Shown here: piece by piece, positions 1-8,553 of the stretch
How the letters are laid out: the number at the start of each line of letters is the position of its first letter
Position numbering within the stretch: the first letter of the stretch is position 1
Source of the DNA: Candidatus Sumerlaeota bacterium
GTDB lineage: Bacteria > Sumerlaeota > Sumerlaeia > SLMS01 > JAHLLQ01
Direction: 5' to 3'
Assembly: GCA_030156535.1 (NCBI GenBank)
Contig: JASGMJ010000015.1
Coordinates: 36,102-100,101 of the forward strand
DNA length: 64,000 nucleotides
Translations under genes and position numbers: made by a program
Notes under the pieces: model-generated
The model's input: the letters and a program-made list of their open reading frames with translations, nothing else
What the model was told of the DNA's origin: nothing
Databases searched by the model: none

Positions 1-567
1 GGTCAGGCGCTCGCCGAAGCGGACATCGTGGCCGTGGCCACCGATGCGGGGCGCGTTCTCATCACCGCCGATGCTGTTGAAACGGCGCTGGCCGGGCGTG
101 GCGGACGTGCGCTTGTGCTGGTGGACTTGTCGCTGCCGCGAAACATCGACGAACGGACTGCCGGGCTGCCGGGCGTGCGATTGCTGACGATCGAGGCGCT
201 GCGCGCGCAGGCCGAGGAAAATGCACAGGCGCGGCGCGCGGAGATCGAATCCGTTGAGCTGCAAATCGAAAAGGAAGTGGCGCTGTTCGAGGCGTGGCGG
301 GTTTCCCGGGATGCGGAATCCGTGGTGGACGACTTGCATCGCCAGGCGGAAGACATTCGCCGCCAGGTGCTTGCCCGCCATGGCGTGGCGGATGATGAAG
401 AAATGGATCGCACGACGCGCGCGCTGGTGCGGGCGCTCTTCCATGAATTCGGCGAGAACGTACGCGCGTTGGGAACGGATACGGCCGAGGGCGAGCGAAT
501 GCTCGCTGCGATTCGCGAGCTGTTTCGTCTTCCCGTTGAAAAGACGAAGGAACGGGACAGCGCATGA
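1..567 (+). CDS. hemA: Glutamyl-tRNA reductase, C-terminal part (5' end outside window)
   Basis: This is the 3' part of a frame that is open from base 1 and encodes about 188 residues. The visible start (ADIVAVAT...) fits the NADPH-binding domain of glutamyl-tRNA reductase, followed by the VDLSLPRNID segment typical of the family. A long charged helical stretch then matches the C-terminal dimerisation domain. The enzyme reduces glutamyl-tRNA to glutamate-1-semialdehyde, the first committed step of C5-pathway tetrapyrrole synthesis. Its stop overlaps the hemC start (ATGA), and hemL lies 2.1 kb downstream, so both enzymes that make 5-aminolevulinate share one operon. The catalytic cysteine and the start lie outside the window. 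Confidence 0.9.
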   Translation, partial: GQALAEADIVAVATDAGRVLITADAVETALAGRGGRALVLVDLSLPRNIDERTAGLPGVRLLTIEALRAQAEENAQARRAEIESVELQIEKEVALFEAWRVSRDAESVVDDLHRQAEDIRRQVLARHGVADDEEMDRTTRALVRALFHEFGENVRALGTDTAEGERMLAAIRELFRLPVEKTKERDSA

Positions 568-1502
568 AGGACGAATGCCTGCGGATTGGCTCGCGCACGA
601 GCCGGCTTGCGATCGCGCAGACGAGCATCGTCGCGCGGGCGCTCCAGCAGGCATGGCCGAAACTGCGGATCGAGTTCGTGACGCAGGATTCGCTCGGCGA
701 CAAGCAGGCCGACGTGCCAATCGCCGATCTGGGCGGGAAGGGGGCCTTCACGGAAGGGCTCGAAGCGGCGTTGCTGGCCGGTGAGATCGATCTGGCCGTT
801 CACAGCATGAAGGACCTGCCCGGGAAACTGCCCGCCGGTCTGGCGCTTGGTCCCATCCCGGAACGCGGCGCCGTGCATGATGTGTTCGTAACGCGCGAGC
901 CGCTCGCATGGCGCGAGAGCCCCGCCGCGTTGCGCGTTGGCACGTCAAGCCCGCGGCGGCAGGCCGAAATTCGCCGCATCAATCCCCGGCTGATTGCGTC
1001 TCCGATTCGAGGGAACGTTACGACGCGGCTGGAGAAACTGCGCCTGGGCAACGTGGATGCGTTGGTGCTGGCGGCGGTGGGTCTCGAACGGCTGGGGATC
1101 ACGCCCGAGTTCAGCGAGTTGCTTTCCGTCGAAGAGTTCGTTCCGGCGCCCGGCCAGGGCGCGCTCGGGCTGGAGTTGCGGGAAGATGACGAGGAGACCG
1201 CACGGCTGCTCGCGCCGCTGCGCGATCCCATCGCGGATACGTGCGTGCGCGCCGAGCGTGCGTTGCTCCTGGCGCTTGGTGGCAGTTGCCTGCTGCCGCT
1301 GGGCGCGTTGGCAGGCATGAGACGGGGGAGATTGTTTCTGCATGGCCATCTGCTGTCGCCCGATGGCCGGAAGGTCTGTGACCTGCAGGCAGAGGGCGAT
1401 GCTCGCCGTCCCGCCGCCGTGGCCGAGGAGTTGGCGGAGCGAATGCTGGAGGAAGGCGGGGCGGAAATTCTGAGCGCCGTCGAGGAGCGGGAAAAGGGGT
1501 GA
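564..1502 (+). CDS. hemC: Porphobilinogen deaminase (hydroxymethylbilane synthase)
   Basis: A 312-residue protein, the normal length for the family. It polymerises four porphobilinogens into hydroxymethylbilane. Visible signatures are the N-terminal IGSRTSRLA segment, DLGGKGAFTE, HSMKDLP with the catalytic Asp at about residue 84, GTSSPRRQA with substrate-binding Arg residues, and APGQGALGLE. The dipyrromethane cofactor Cys is probably residue 242 in GGSCLLPLG. The ATG overlaps the hemA stop, and the TGA overlaps the next start, so translation of hemA, hemC and hemD looks coupled. The protein is expected in the cytoplasm. Confidence 0.97.
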   Translation: MKDECLRIGSRTSRLAIAQTSIVARALQQAWPKLRIEFVTQDSLGDKQADVPIADLGGKGAFTEGLEAALLAGEIDLAVHSMKDLPGKLPAGLALGPIPERGAVHDVFVTREPLAWRESPAALRVGTSSPRRQAEIRRINPRLIASPIRGNVTTRLEKLRLGNVDALVLAAVGLERLGITPEFSELLSVEEFVPAPGQGALGLELREDDEETARLLAPLRDPIADTCVRAERALLLALGGSCLLPLGALAGMRRGRLFLHGHLLSPDGRKVCDLQAEGDARRPAAVAEELAERMLEEGGAEILSAVEEREKG

Positions 1503-2269
1503 TGACGGAACGGCGGCTTGATGGAAAAAGGATTATCGTGACGCGCGACGAAGGGGCGGACGGCCGATTGACGCGCCTGCTCGAAGCACGCGGCGCCCTC
1601 GTACAGCACCTGCCACTGGTTCGTCATCTTCCACCGGAGTACGCCGGGCCCCTGAGGCAGGCTGCCGTTTGCGCCAACGAGTTCGCGTGGATTATCTTCA
1701 CGAGCGCACGCGGCGTGAACGCCTACGCCAAGGCGCTGCGCGAGGAAGGGCTCACCTTCGCCGGTGTGACGGCCCGGATTGCGTGCGTCGGTTCGGCGAC
1801 GGCGGCGGCGCTCGAACAGGCGGGGGGCAACGCCGAGATCGTGGCGCGCAACAACGGGTCGGAGGGATTGCTCGCTGAATTCGCCGCGCGGGGCGGAATG
1901 AAGGGAAAGACGGTGCTTTGCCCGCAGGCCGACAAGGCGCGCCCGGCGTTGGGCGAAGGGCTGCGCGAGTTGGGAGTCGAAGTCACCAGCGTGGTGGCGT
2001 ACCGGACGGAGGCGTTGCCCGGCGGCAGCGCGTTGGTGCGCTCCACGCGCGAGGCCGACGCCGTGCTGTTTTGCAGCCCGTCGGCCACCGAGGCCCTCAG
2101 GACGTTGACCCCCGGCGAGCGTCAGGTTGTGCGGAACGGCTTGCACGTTGGGTCGATGGGCCCGGCGACGAGCGAGGCGCTGAGGCAGTTGGGAATCGAG
2201 CCGGACTTCGAGCCGGAAGTGCGCACGTTCGAGGGGCTGGCCGATGCGCTGGCGCGGGCTTTGTCTTGA
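1499..2269 (+). CDS. hemD: Uroporphyrinogen-III synthase
   Basis: About 256 residues. The protein cyclises hydroxymethylbilane to uroporphyrinogen III. The sequence is divergent, as is usual for HemD, but keeps family features: KRIIVTRDEG at the N-terminus, WIIFTSARGVNAY around residue 60, the VGSATAAALE segment, VVAYRTE near residue 165, and VLFCSPSATEAL followed by GPATSEALRQLG. The position directly after hemC supports the call. Two starts are possible: GTG at 1499 or ATG at 1502. The ATG forms a TGATG overlap with the hemC stop and is equally likely. Confidence 0.92.
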   Translation: MMTERRLDGKRIIVTRDEGADGRLTRLLEARGALVQHLPLVRHLPPEYAGPLRQAAVCANEFAWIIFTSARGVNAYAKALREEGLTFAGVTARIACVGSATAAALEQAGGNAEIVARNNGSEGLLAEFAARGGMKGKTVLCPQADKARPALGEGLRELGVEVTSVVAYRTEALPGGSALVRSTREADAVLFCSPSATEALRTLTPGERQVVRNGLHVGSMGPATSEALRQLGIEPDFEPEVRTFEGLADALARALS

Positions 2270-2348
2270 AGCGAAAGGGAGTCCGGGGCTAAAACCGCAG
2301 GCGAGACTGGCAGGGAAACGAGGACTTCAGGCGCCATTGGAGGACGAG

Positions 2349-2717
2349 ATGGATTCGGATCCGCTTGCTCCCATCGCGATTCCAGCATGGGAAATCATTC
2401 GCACGGTTGAGTTGGAGCCTTTTCCCGCTGGACCTGAGGGAGCCGAAGCCGACGTGCACTACCGCATCGAGGTGCGGCGCTCGTGTCTCCAGGCGGGAGT
2501 CTACTCGGTACGTCTCTATCGCGGCGAACTGTTCCGGATGACGACGACGTTTCCGCAGGAATCCGATCAGTTCGAGCCCATTCACCACACGGATGAAGTC
2601 GTGTGGGTGGAGGATACGGAAATCCAGAACTTCGATTTTACGAAACCCACGGCGGATGAAGCGTTGGCGGAATGTCTGAGACGGATCGCGGCGTTTTGGC
2701 AGGAGGCGTCCGTATGA
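2349..2717 (+). CDS. Uncharacterised protein inside the haem operon
   Basis: A 122-residue acidic protein that I do not recognise. The open frame extends upstream, but the ATG at 2349 follows a good GGAGG (2339-2343), so I take that start. The sequence reads like a soluble beta-rich domain ([23 protein letters not shown]) followed by an acidic segment and a short C-terminal helix ([17 protein letters not shown]). There is no signal peptide, membrane helix, cysteine motif or nucleotide-binding motif. It starts 80 bp after hemD, and its stop overlaps the hemL start (ATGA), so it is probably co-translated with hemL. A role in haem synthesis is suggested by position only. Confidence 0.75.
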   Translation: MDSDPLAPIAIPAWEIIRTVELEPFPAGPEGAEADVHYRIEVRRSCLQAGVYSVRLYRGELFRMTTTFPQESDQFEPIHHTDEVVWVEDTEIQNFDFTKPTADEALAECLRRIAAFWQEASV

Positions 2718-4003
2718 CATGTTCCACCAGGCTTTTCCGCAGGGCGAAGGAACTGCTGCCAGGCGGCGTGAATTCACCGGCGCGCGCGTTCAAGGGCGTT
2801 GGCGGCGAGCCGCGCTTCATCGCGCGGGCACTCGGCGCGCGTCTGTGGGACGTGGACGGAAACGAGCTGCTGGATTTCGTCGGATCGTGGGGTCCGATGA
2901 TCCTCGGTCATCGGCATCCGGCCGTGGAGGAAGCCGTCCGCAAGCAGGCGGAGACGGGGATGAGCTACGGGATGCCGTGCGAACTGGAAGTGCGCATGGC
3001 CGAAACGATTGCGCGGCTGATGCCCTCGATCGAAATGGTACGCATGGTGAATTCGGGGACGGAGGCGACGATGAGCGCGGTGCGTCTCGCGCGCGCCGCG
3101 ACGAATCGCGAGCTGATCGTCAAGTTCGAAGGATGCTACCACGGACACGGCGATGCCTTCCTGTCGAAGGCTGGCTCGGGTGCGGCGACGCTGGGCGTGC
3201 CCACGAGCCCCGGTGTTCCCGAGGGCGCGGCGAAAGGGACGCTGAACGCGCGCTACAACGATCTCGCGAGCGTGCGCTCGCTCTTCGACGAACATCCCGC
3301 GCGGATCGCGGCGGTCATCGTCGAACCCGTTGTGGGCAACATGGGGTGCATCGAACCCGAAGAGGGCTTTCTCGAAGGCTTGCGCACGCTGTGTACCGAG
3401 CACGGTGCGCTGCTGATTCTTGACGAAGTGATGACGGGCTTTCGCGTGGCGTTGGGCGGAGCGCAACAACGCTTCCGCATCACTCCCGACCTGACATGCC
3501 TTGGCAAGATCGTCGGTGGCGGCCTTCCCGTTGGTGCATACGGTGGCCGGCGCGACCTCATGGAGATCGTGGCACCGGCGGGGCCAGTGTACCAGGCCGG
3601 CACGCTGTCGGGCAATCCACTGGCAATGGCGGCAGGGTTGGCGACACTGGAAGTCTTGGAAAGGGAACCGGCTGTCTACATGAAGCTGGAACGCGACGGC
3701 GCGGTGTTGCAGAGCGCACTTGTGGAGCATGTTCGTGCCAAGGGGTACGCGGCGTGCGTGCAGCGCGTCGGCTCGATGGGAACCTTGTTCTTCCACGATG
3801 GGCCGGTGCGAAGCTGGGACGACGCTTCAAAGAGCAACACCACGCGGTTCGCGCGGTACTTCCACGCACTGCTCGACGAGGGAATCCACATGCCGCCTTC
3901 GCAATTCGAGGCATGGTTTCATTCGATCGCACACACGGAAGACGACATCGCCCGGACGGCAGAGGCCGCGTGCCGGGCAATGGACGTGGCGTTTGGCGGG
4001 TAG
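2714..4003 (+). CDS. hemL: Glutamate-1-semialdehyde 2,1-aminomutase
   Basis: A 429-residue PLP enzyme of the class III aminotransferase fold that converts glutamate-1-semialdehyde to 5-aminolevulinate. Seen: the N-terminal [14 protein letters not shown] hallmark, [34 protein letters not shown] (PLP Asp near 237), and [16 protein letters not shown] with the PLP lysine at about residue 265. The start is ATG 2714, overlapping the previous stop and preceded by AGGAGG at 2701-2706. The frame is open further upstream, but the chosen start gives the normal family length. It completes the C5 route begun by hemA. Confidence 0.97.
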   Translation: MTCSTRLFRRAKELLPGGVNSPARAFKGVGGEPRFIARALGARLWDVDGNELLDFVGSWGPMILGHRHPAVEEAVRKQAETGMSYGMPCELEVRMAETIARLMPSIEMVRMVNSGTEATMSAVRLARAATNRELIVKFEGCYHGHGDAFLSKAGSGAATLGVPTSPGVPEGAAKGTLNARYNDLASVRSLFDEHPARIAAVIVEPVVGNMGCIEPEEGFLEGLRTLCTEHGALLILDEVMTGFRVALGGAQQRFRITPDLTCLGKIVGGGLPVGAYGGRRDLMEIVAPAGPVYQAGTLSGNPLAMAAGLATLEVLEREPAVYMKLERDGAVLQSALVEHVRAKGYAACVQRVGSMGTLFFHDGPVRSWDDASKSNTTRFARYFHALLDEGIHMPPSQFEAWFHSIAHTEDDIARTAEAACRAMDVAFGG

Positions 4004-4100
4004 GCGGGACGTTCCGGTTGCGGAGGAATCCTGCCAGTGTCCATCGTGGCAATGATGGCGGGTGTCTGGCCCGTCGATCTTCGCCAAAGGACGACAAGCC

Positions 4101-4658
4101 ATGAAGCGAGCGCTGCTGGTCATTGACGTGCAGAACGAGTATTTCACCGGGAAGCTGCCGATCACGCACCCGGCCGGTCACCTTGAGAACATCCTGCATG
4201 CGATGGACGCCGCGCGTGCGCAGGGTGTGGCAACGGTTGTCGTACAGCACACCTTCACGGACCCTGCCCTGCCGTTCTTCCAGCGCGGAACGCCGGAATG
4301 GGAGCTGCACGACGAAGTGAAGAAGCGCCCGCACGATCTGTACGTAGAGAAGAACCTGCCCGGCAGTTTCACGGGAACGGAGTTGGAGGAGTGGCTGCGC
4401 GGGCAGGGCATCGCAACGGTGACGGTCGCAGGCTACATGACGCACATGTGTTGCGACACGACGGCACGCCAGGCCGTGCATCGTGGCTTCACCGTGGAAT
4501 TTCTCGGAGACGGCACGGGGACGTTGCCGTTGAGCAACACGGCGGGCGACGTGACGGCCGAGGAGTTGCATCGCTCGATTCTGTGCGCCCAGCAGATGCT
4601 GTTGAGTGAGGTGCTGAGCACGAAGGCGTGGTGCGAGCGCATCGGAATTGGAACGTGA
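4101..4658 (+). CDS. Isochorismatase-like cysteine hydrolase
   Basis: A 185-residue protein of the isochorismatase-like fold. The triad can be placed: Asp in [11 protein letters not shown] near residue 8, Lys in [14 protein letters not shown], and Cys in [13 protein letters not shown] (first Cys of the pair). The ATG at 4101 is preceded by AAGGA at 4087-4091; an upstream in-frame ATG at 4062 lacks such a site. Members hydrolyse amides such as nicotinamide, carbamates or isochorismate, and the substrate cannot be read from sequence. It follows hemL by 97 bp on the same strand and faces the PBP2 gene tail to tail. Confidence 0.9.
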   Translation: MKRALLVIDVQNEYFTGKLPITHPAGHLENILHAMDAARAQGVATVVVQHTFTDPALPFFQRGTPEWELHDEVKKRPHDLYVEKNLPGSFTGTELEEWLRGQGIATVTVAGYMTHMCCDTTARQAVHRGFTVEFLGDGTGTLPLSNTAGDVTAEELHRSILCAQQMLLSEVLSTKAWCERIGIGT

Positions 4659-4667
4659 GGCGCGCTG

Positions 4668-6431
4668 TTACTGCTCGGTGAGATCGAGCTCCTGCGAGTC
4701 GCCCCACCAGGCCGCGATGAGATCACGAGCAATCGGAGCCGCAGCGTCGCCACCGTGGGCGTCGGTGTTTTCGACGAGCACGACGACGGCAATCTCCGGT
4801 GCGTGGCGGGGGAGGAAGCACGCGAACCATGCGTCGTTCGTTCCCTGGGCGTTCTCTGCCGTCCCTGTCTTGCCGCAGACCTGCCATTCGATGGGGAACT
4901 TCGCCCGCACCGCCGTGCCTCCCGGCGTGTTGACGGCGTCGAAGAGTCCGGCCGTGAGCGTCTCGCGGGCGGACTGACTCAGCGCAACGTTCCCCTTCTC
5001 GCGGACGGGAACGACGGTGGACGAAACGCCGTCGGGACCACGGATTTCCGTGACGACCCGGGGCTGGAGAAGACGGCCGCCGTTGGCCAAAGCGGCGTAG
5101 GCCACGGCCACCTGGAGCGGCGTTGCCGTAAACGCGCCCTGGCCGATCGAGAGGTTCAGCAACTCGCCGCCGGGCACGCCGTTGGCCGCGACGACGCCGG
5201 AGCGCTCGCCAGGCAGGTCGATACCCGTTGGCTGCCCAAAGCCAAAGCGCCGGGCCTCGGCAAGCAGGTTCTCCGCGCCGAGTTCCTTGCCCATTTCATA
5301 GAACGTGGCGTTGCAGGAAACCTGAATGGCGTGGACGAGATCGAGGGGGCCGTGCCCCGTGCGCACATCGCAGTAAAATGGCCGCGGCCAATCCTCCCAG
5401 TAGGTGCGCCCCGTGCAAACGACGCGGTGCTCCGCGTCCCATCCGTGCCTCAGCGCTCCCGCCGCCGTCATCAATTTGAACGTCGAGCCGGGAGGATAGG
5501 CGCCACGGTACGCGCGGTTGAGATACGACACGGGGCGCCCGTTGATCTCCGCCAGCCACGGTGCATTGGGATCGAAGGTGGGGGCGGCGGCGAGCACCAC
5601 CACGTCGCCCGTGCGCACGTCCATGATGACGGCAGCGCCGCTGTTTCCCCCCAGAAGTTCCAGCGCGCGCACCTGAAGTTCCGCGTCGATGGCGAGCACG
5701 AGGTCGTCGCCCGGATGGGCGGCCTGCTCGATCACGGGCGCCTCCAGCAATCCACCGCGTGCGTCGCGCTTGTGGCGCTCGCGGCCGGGCTTGCCGACAA
5801 GGTGGGCTTCGTATTGTTTCTCCAGACCCGACCGGCCGACGTAGTCGTCGGGGAGATAGAGTGGCCGCTGGTAGTCGTCGACGTCTTCGGCGGTGATCTT
5901 GCCGACGCTTCCGGCCACGAGGGCCATGGCCGGGCCGTAGGGGTATTCGCGGCGGTAGTCGTCCTTCAGGCGCACGCCCTCGAAGTCGTCCGGGCGTTCG
6001 AGCACCGGGACGATCTGGCTCTGGGTGAGGCGGCGGGCCAGCGAATGGCGCGTCCACGTGGGGCGGGTTTCCAGGATTTCGTCTTCGCGGGCGAGCAGGT
6101 CTTCTTCGAGCAAACCGCTCAGCCGGGCGAGCGTCGCGTGCACCTCGGCGTCGGAACGGCGGTAGCGCGAGTACGTCAGCGAGTAGGCGAGGCGGTTGAG
6201 CGCCACGGGCCGCCCGTTGCGGTCGTAGATGTTGCCGCGCGGGGCGTCGATGCGGCGCAGGGACTGGAGGTTGGCATTGGCGGCGTCGGCATATTCGGTG
6301 CCCCGCACGAGCGTCAGGTAGCCGACGCGCCCGAGAATGACGGAAAAGGCACAGGCAAGGAACAGCGCACTGAGGAGGGCGCGGCGCCGAAAATGGCGCG
6401 AGTGGCTCAGGGGTTGGGACCGATACTCCAC
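4668..6431 (-). CDS. mrdA: Penicillin-binding protein 2 (elongasome transpeptidase)
   Basis: A 587-residue class B PBP. It has a cytoplasmic N-terminus with basic residues, one membrane helix at about 19-36, the PBP dimerisation domain (RIDAPRGNIYDRNG near 60-73) and a C-terminal transpeptidase domain. All three penicillin-binding motifs are present: STFK (S316), SCN (372-374) and KTGT (521-524). It cross-links peptidoglycan during side-wall synthesis with RodA and MreBCD, none of which are in this window. The start is GTG at 6431 with only a weak ribosome site, so the N-terminus is less certain. The gene ends 9 bp from the convergent hydrolase gene. Confidence 0.95.
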   Translation of the reverse strand: MEYRSQPLSHSRHFRRRALLSALFLACAFSVILGRVGYLTLVRGTEYADAANANLQSLRRIDAPRGNIYDRNGRPVALNRLAYSLTYSRYRRSDAEVHATLARLSGLLEEDLLAREDEILETRPTWTRHSLARRLTQSQIVPVLERPDDFEGVRLKDDYRREYPYGPAMALVAGSVGKITAEDVDDYQRPLYLPDDYVGRSGLEKQYEAHLVGKPGRERHKRDARGGLLEAPVIEQAAHPGDDLVLAIDAELQVRALELLGGNSGAAVIMDVRTGDVVVLAAAPTFDPNAPWLAEINGRPVSYLNRAYRGAYPPGSTFKLMTAAGALRHGWDAEHRVVCTGRTYWEDWPRPFYCDVRTGHGPLDLVHAIQVSCNATFYEMGKELGAENLLAEARRFGFGQPTGIDLPGERSGVVAANGVPGGELLNLSIGQGAFTATPLQVAVAYAALANGGRLLQPRVVTEIRGPDGVSSTVVPVREKGNVALSQSARETLTAGLFDAVNTPGGTAVRAKFPIEWQVCGKTGTAENAQGTNDAWFACFLPRHAPEIAVVVLVENTDAHGGDAAAPIARDLIAAWWGDSQELDLTEQ

Positions 6432-6600
6432 GGCGGCACTTCAGAGGGAACGGAATCAGCGGGATGGGCCGCGGGAACTTCCCGCAGGTTCTCGGGAGTG
6501 GGGGAGAACAGCGGCAAGATCATTCTGGATGCTGGAGATTCCGTGTTCCCGATCTCGTTTTCAGTTCTGTGGTAGTCGGTTGCCATTTGCCCTCAACAAA

Positions 6601-6634
6601 CATGGCTCTCGCGAGGGAGGACGCGAGAGCCATG
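6601..6634 (-). terminator. Rho-independent terminator after the TPR gene
   Basis: A perfect 13-bp inverted repeat (6601-6613 with 6622-6634) encloses an 8-nt loop. It lies 36 bp beyond the stop of the minus-strand TPR gene, and a T-run (TTTG) follows on that strand. It also separates this transcript from PBP2. The remaining bases up to the PBP2 start (6432-6600) hold no gene I can support and presumably carry its promoter. Confidence 0.8.
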
Positions 6635-6669
6635 CGGTGAAGAGCGGAAGCGCGGAATCGCCGGAGGGG

Positions 6670-8328
6670 TTACCTGTTCGTGCCCTGGGGCAGAAGGATG
6701 CGCGGCGTTGCGCGGTTGATCTGATTCTTGATGTCTTCGGCGTCGCGGATCTTGGTGTTCACGTCCAGACCATCGACGAGTTGGGCGACAGTCGGGTCGA
6801 TGCGTTTTGCCTCGTTGTAGGCTTCAATGGCGCGCTCGGCAAACTTCTGTGCCTCGAACTTGTAGGGGAGAATGCCGGTGCGGGTGGTGATTTCGGCAGA
6901 CTTGTAGAGCTCGAGATTGCGGCGGGCGAGGGCGAGATTCTCGTCGCCATAGGAGACGAGTTCGCGGGCGCGCTCGCGCAGACGTTTCTGCTCCCGCTCG
7001 GCTTCGATGTTGGCCTTGTTGTAGATGTCCGAGGCGGCCTGAACGAGGTCGGGGAAGCGGGTGTTTTCGGTGGCAAAGCGGCGCGAGAGGCTCTTGGCCA
7101 GAGTGTACTGCCCCTTGGCAAAGGCTTGAGTGGCCTCGAAGAGCTCCTCTTCGGCGGCGCGGCGCAGCAGTCCGAGAGCCTTGGCGTTTTCCGGGTCGTT
7201 CTGTACAATCATCTGGGCCTCGTCGAGCGCGAGGCGGGTCATTCCCTGGGCCATCAGATTGTCGAGCAGAGCGGCGCGGGCCTCCCAGTCCGTGGGGTCA
7301 ATGGCGTCGAGGCGCTGGCGGTACTCCAGGCGGTAGAGCGCCGAGGGATCGTAGTCGGGGAAGAGCGAGAGAGCCTGCTTGTAGAGTGCAATGGCGGCCT
7401 CGTTTTCGCCGCTGCGCGAGCGTTTCTCGGCCGCCTCGGTGAGGGCGCGCTCAAGACGTGCGTCGTAATCGAGGGCGCGGAAGCGGCCGGACTCGTGGAG
7501 CTTGAGCAGCGGCTCGATTGCTTCCTCGTCGCGATTCATGCTCAGAAGCACATCGGCGTACTTCTGATTGAGAATGAGGTCGTCGGGCGCATCGGCCAGA
7601 CGCGACTTCAACATCTCGGCGACCTGTTCGCGGCGATTCGGATCGTTTTGCCACACCTTGAGGAGCAGCTCCTCCGCCTCTTTGTTGTCCTTGTCGATGG
7701 CGAGAACCTTCTGGAGGTACTCCTGGGCGCCGGTGGGATCGAGCTTGTCTTCGCGGTCCCGGGCCCACTCGAGATAAAGGTCGCGTTTGAGGAGCTCCGC
7801 CGCGGCCTTCTGGTCGTCGGAATTCGATGTCTGGACAACGGTGTCGAGGAGCTTCTCCGCATTGACGAAATCGATGGACTCATCGTTTTCGAGCTGGCTG
7901 CGGACGAGGGAAAGGCGGTCGGCGTTGTCGGCATCGGCCTGACGCTGTGCCTCTGCCTGACGCTCGCCAATCATGGAACGGGCGCGCTGGAGGCCGTCGT
8001 TGGCGGGCTGGTGATTGGGGTTTGCTTCCAGGGCGCGCTGGAACATGCGGATGGCGCGCTCGTAGCTTTGCATGGCGATGAACTGATCGCCCAGAATGGT
8101 GTAATCCTCGGCGTCGCTCTGTTGCACGACTTCCTGGACCAAAGTGCGCGGGATACGGATTTGCTGGGAACCGCTGACCAGAAGAATTTTGTCTGGCTCG
8201 CCGACGATATCTTCGACTCGGCCTTCGCGGCGGGCGCCGCTCGTCAGAATCAAAACATCGGCAGCGGCAGTGCCTAGAAGGGCCGTGGCTAGCAGCAAGC
8301 CGATCAGATGGCGTGCGCGCGTCTTCAT
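6670..8328 (-). CDS. Exported TPR-repeat protein
   Basis: A 552-residue protein with a signal peptide (basic MKTRAR, then a hydrophobic stretch ending near ATAAADV). A small beta-type domain at about 23-70 (VLILTSGARREG... QQIRIPRTLVQEV) precedes multiple TPR-like helix pairs. The clearest are at 75-110 (YERAIRMFQRALEANPNHQPA), 205-225, 250-280 and 310-340, and a long helical region with coiled-coil character follows to the C-terminus. It probably acts as a periplasmic scaffold, with unknown partners. It is transcribed divergently from dnaX and ends in a strong terminator. Confidence 0.85.
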   Translation of the reverse strand: MKTRARHLIGLLLATALLGTAAADVLILTSGARREGRVEDIVGEPDKILLVSGSQQIRIPRTLVQEVVQQSDAEDYTILGDQFIAMQSYERAIRMFQRALEANPNHQPANDGLQRARSMIGERQAEAQRQADADNADRLSLVRSQLENDESIDFVNAEKLLDTVVQTSNSDDQKAAAELLKRDLYLEWARDREDKLDPTGAQEYLQKVLAIDKDNKEAEELLLKVWQNDPNRREQVAEMLKSRLADAPDDLILNQKYADVLLSMNRDEEAIEPLLKLHESGRFRALDYDARLERALTEAAEKRSRSGENEAAIALYKQALSLFPDYDPSALYRLEYRQRLDAIDPTDWEARAALLDNLMAQGMTRLALDEAQMIVQNDPENAKALGLLRRAAEEELFEATQAFAKGQYTLAKSLSRRFATENTRFPDLVQAASDIYNKANIEAEREQKRLRERARELVSYGDENLALARRNLELYKSAEITTRTGILPYKFEAQKFAERAIEAYNEAKRIDPTVAQLVDGLDVNTKIRDAEDIKNQINRATPRILLPQGTNR

Positions 8329-8553
8329 GGTGGAACCCTCTCGTCGATTTCGGCTTACAGGTGTGTGACTCGTTCAATCCGAGCGCATGTTATGCCAACC
8401 GGTGGGGTGGAGCAATCTTTTCCATCCCAGATTGGTAGGGGTTGAGAAAGCAAGGAGGTAAAGACGAAAAAAAGGCAAAGGGAAAGGCGTTGACCATCCG
8501 GCGAAATCGGGGGCACCATCCGGTTCCATCCCGCTCGCACGGTTGTTTTTCGC

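Noticed and set aside
6337..8277. 646-residue plus-strand open frame
   Set aside because: Antisense to the TPR protein, which has a signal peptide, TPR pattern and terminator.
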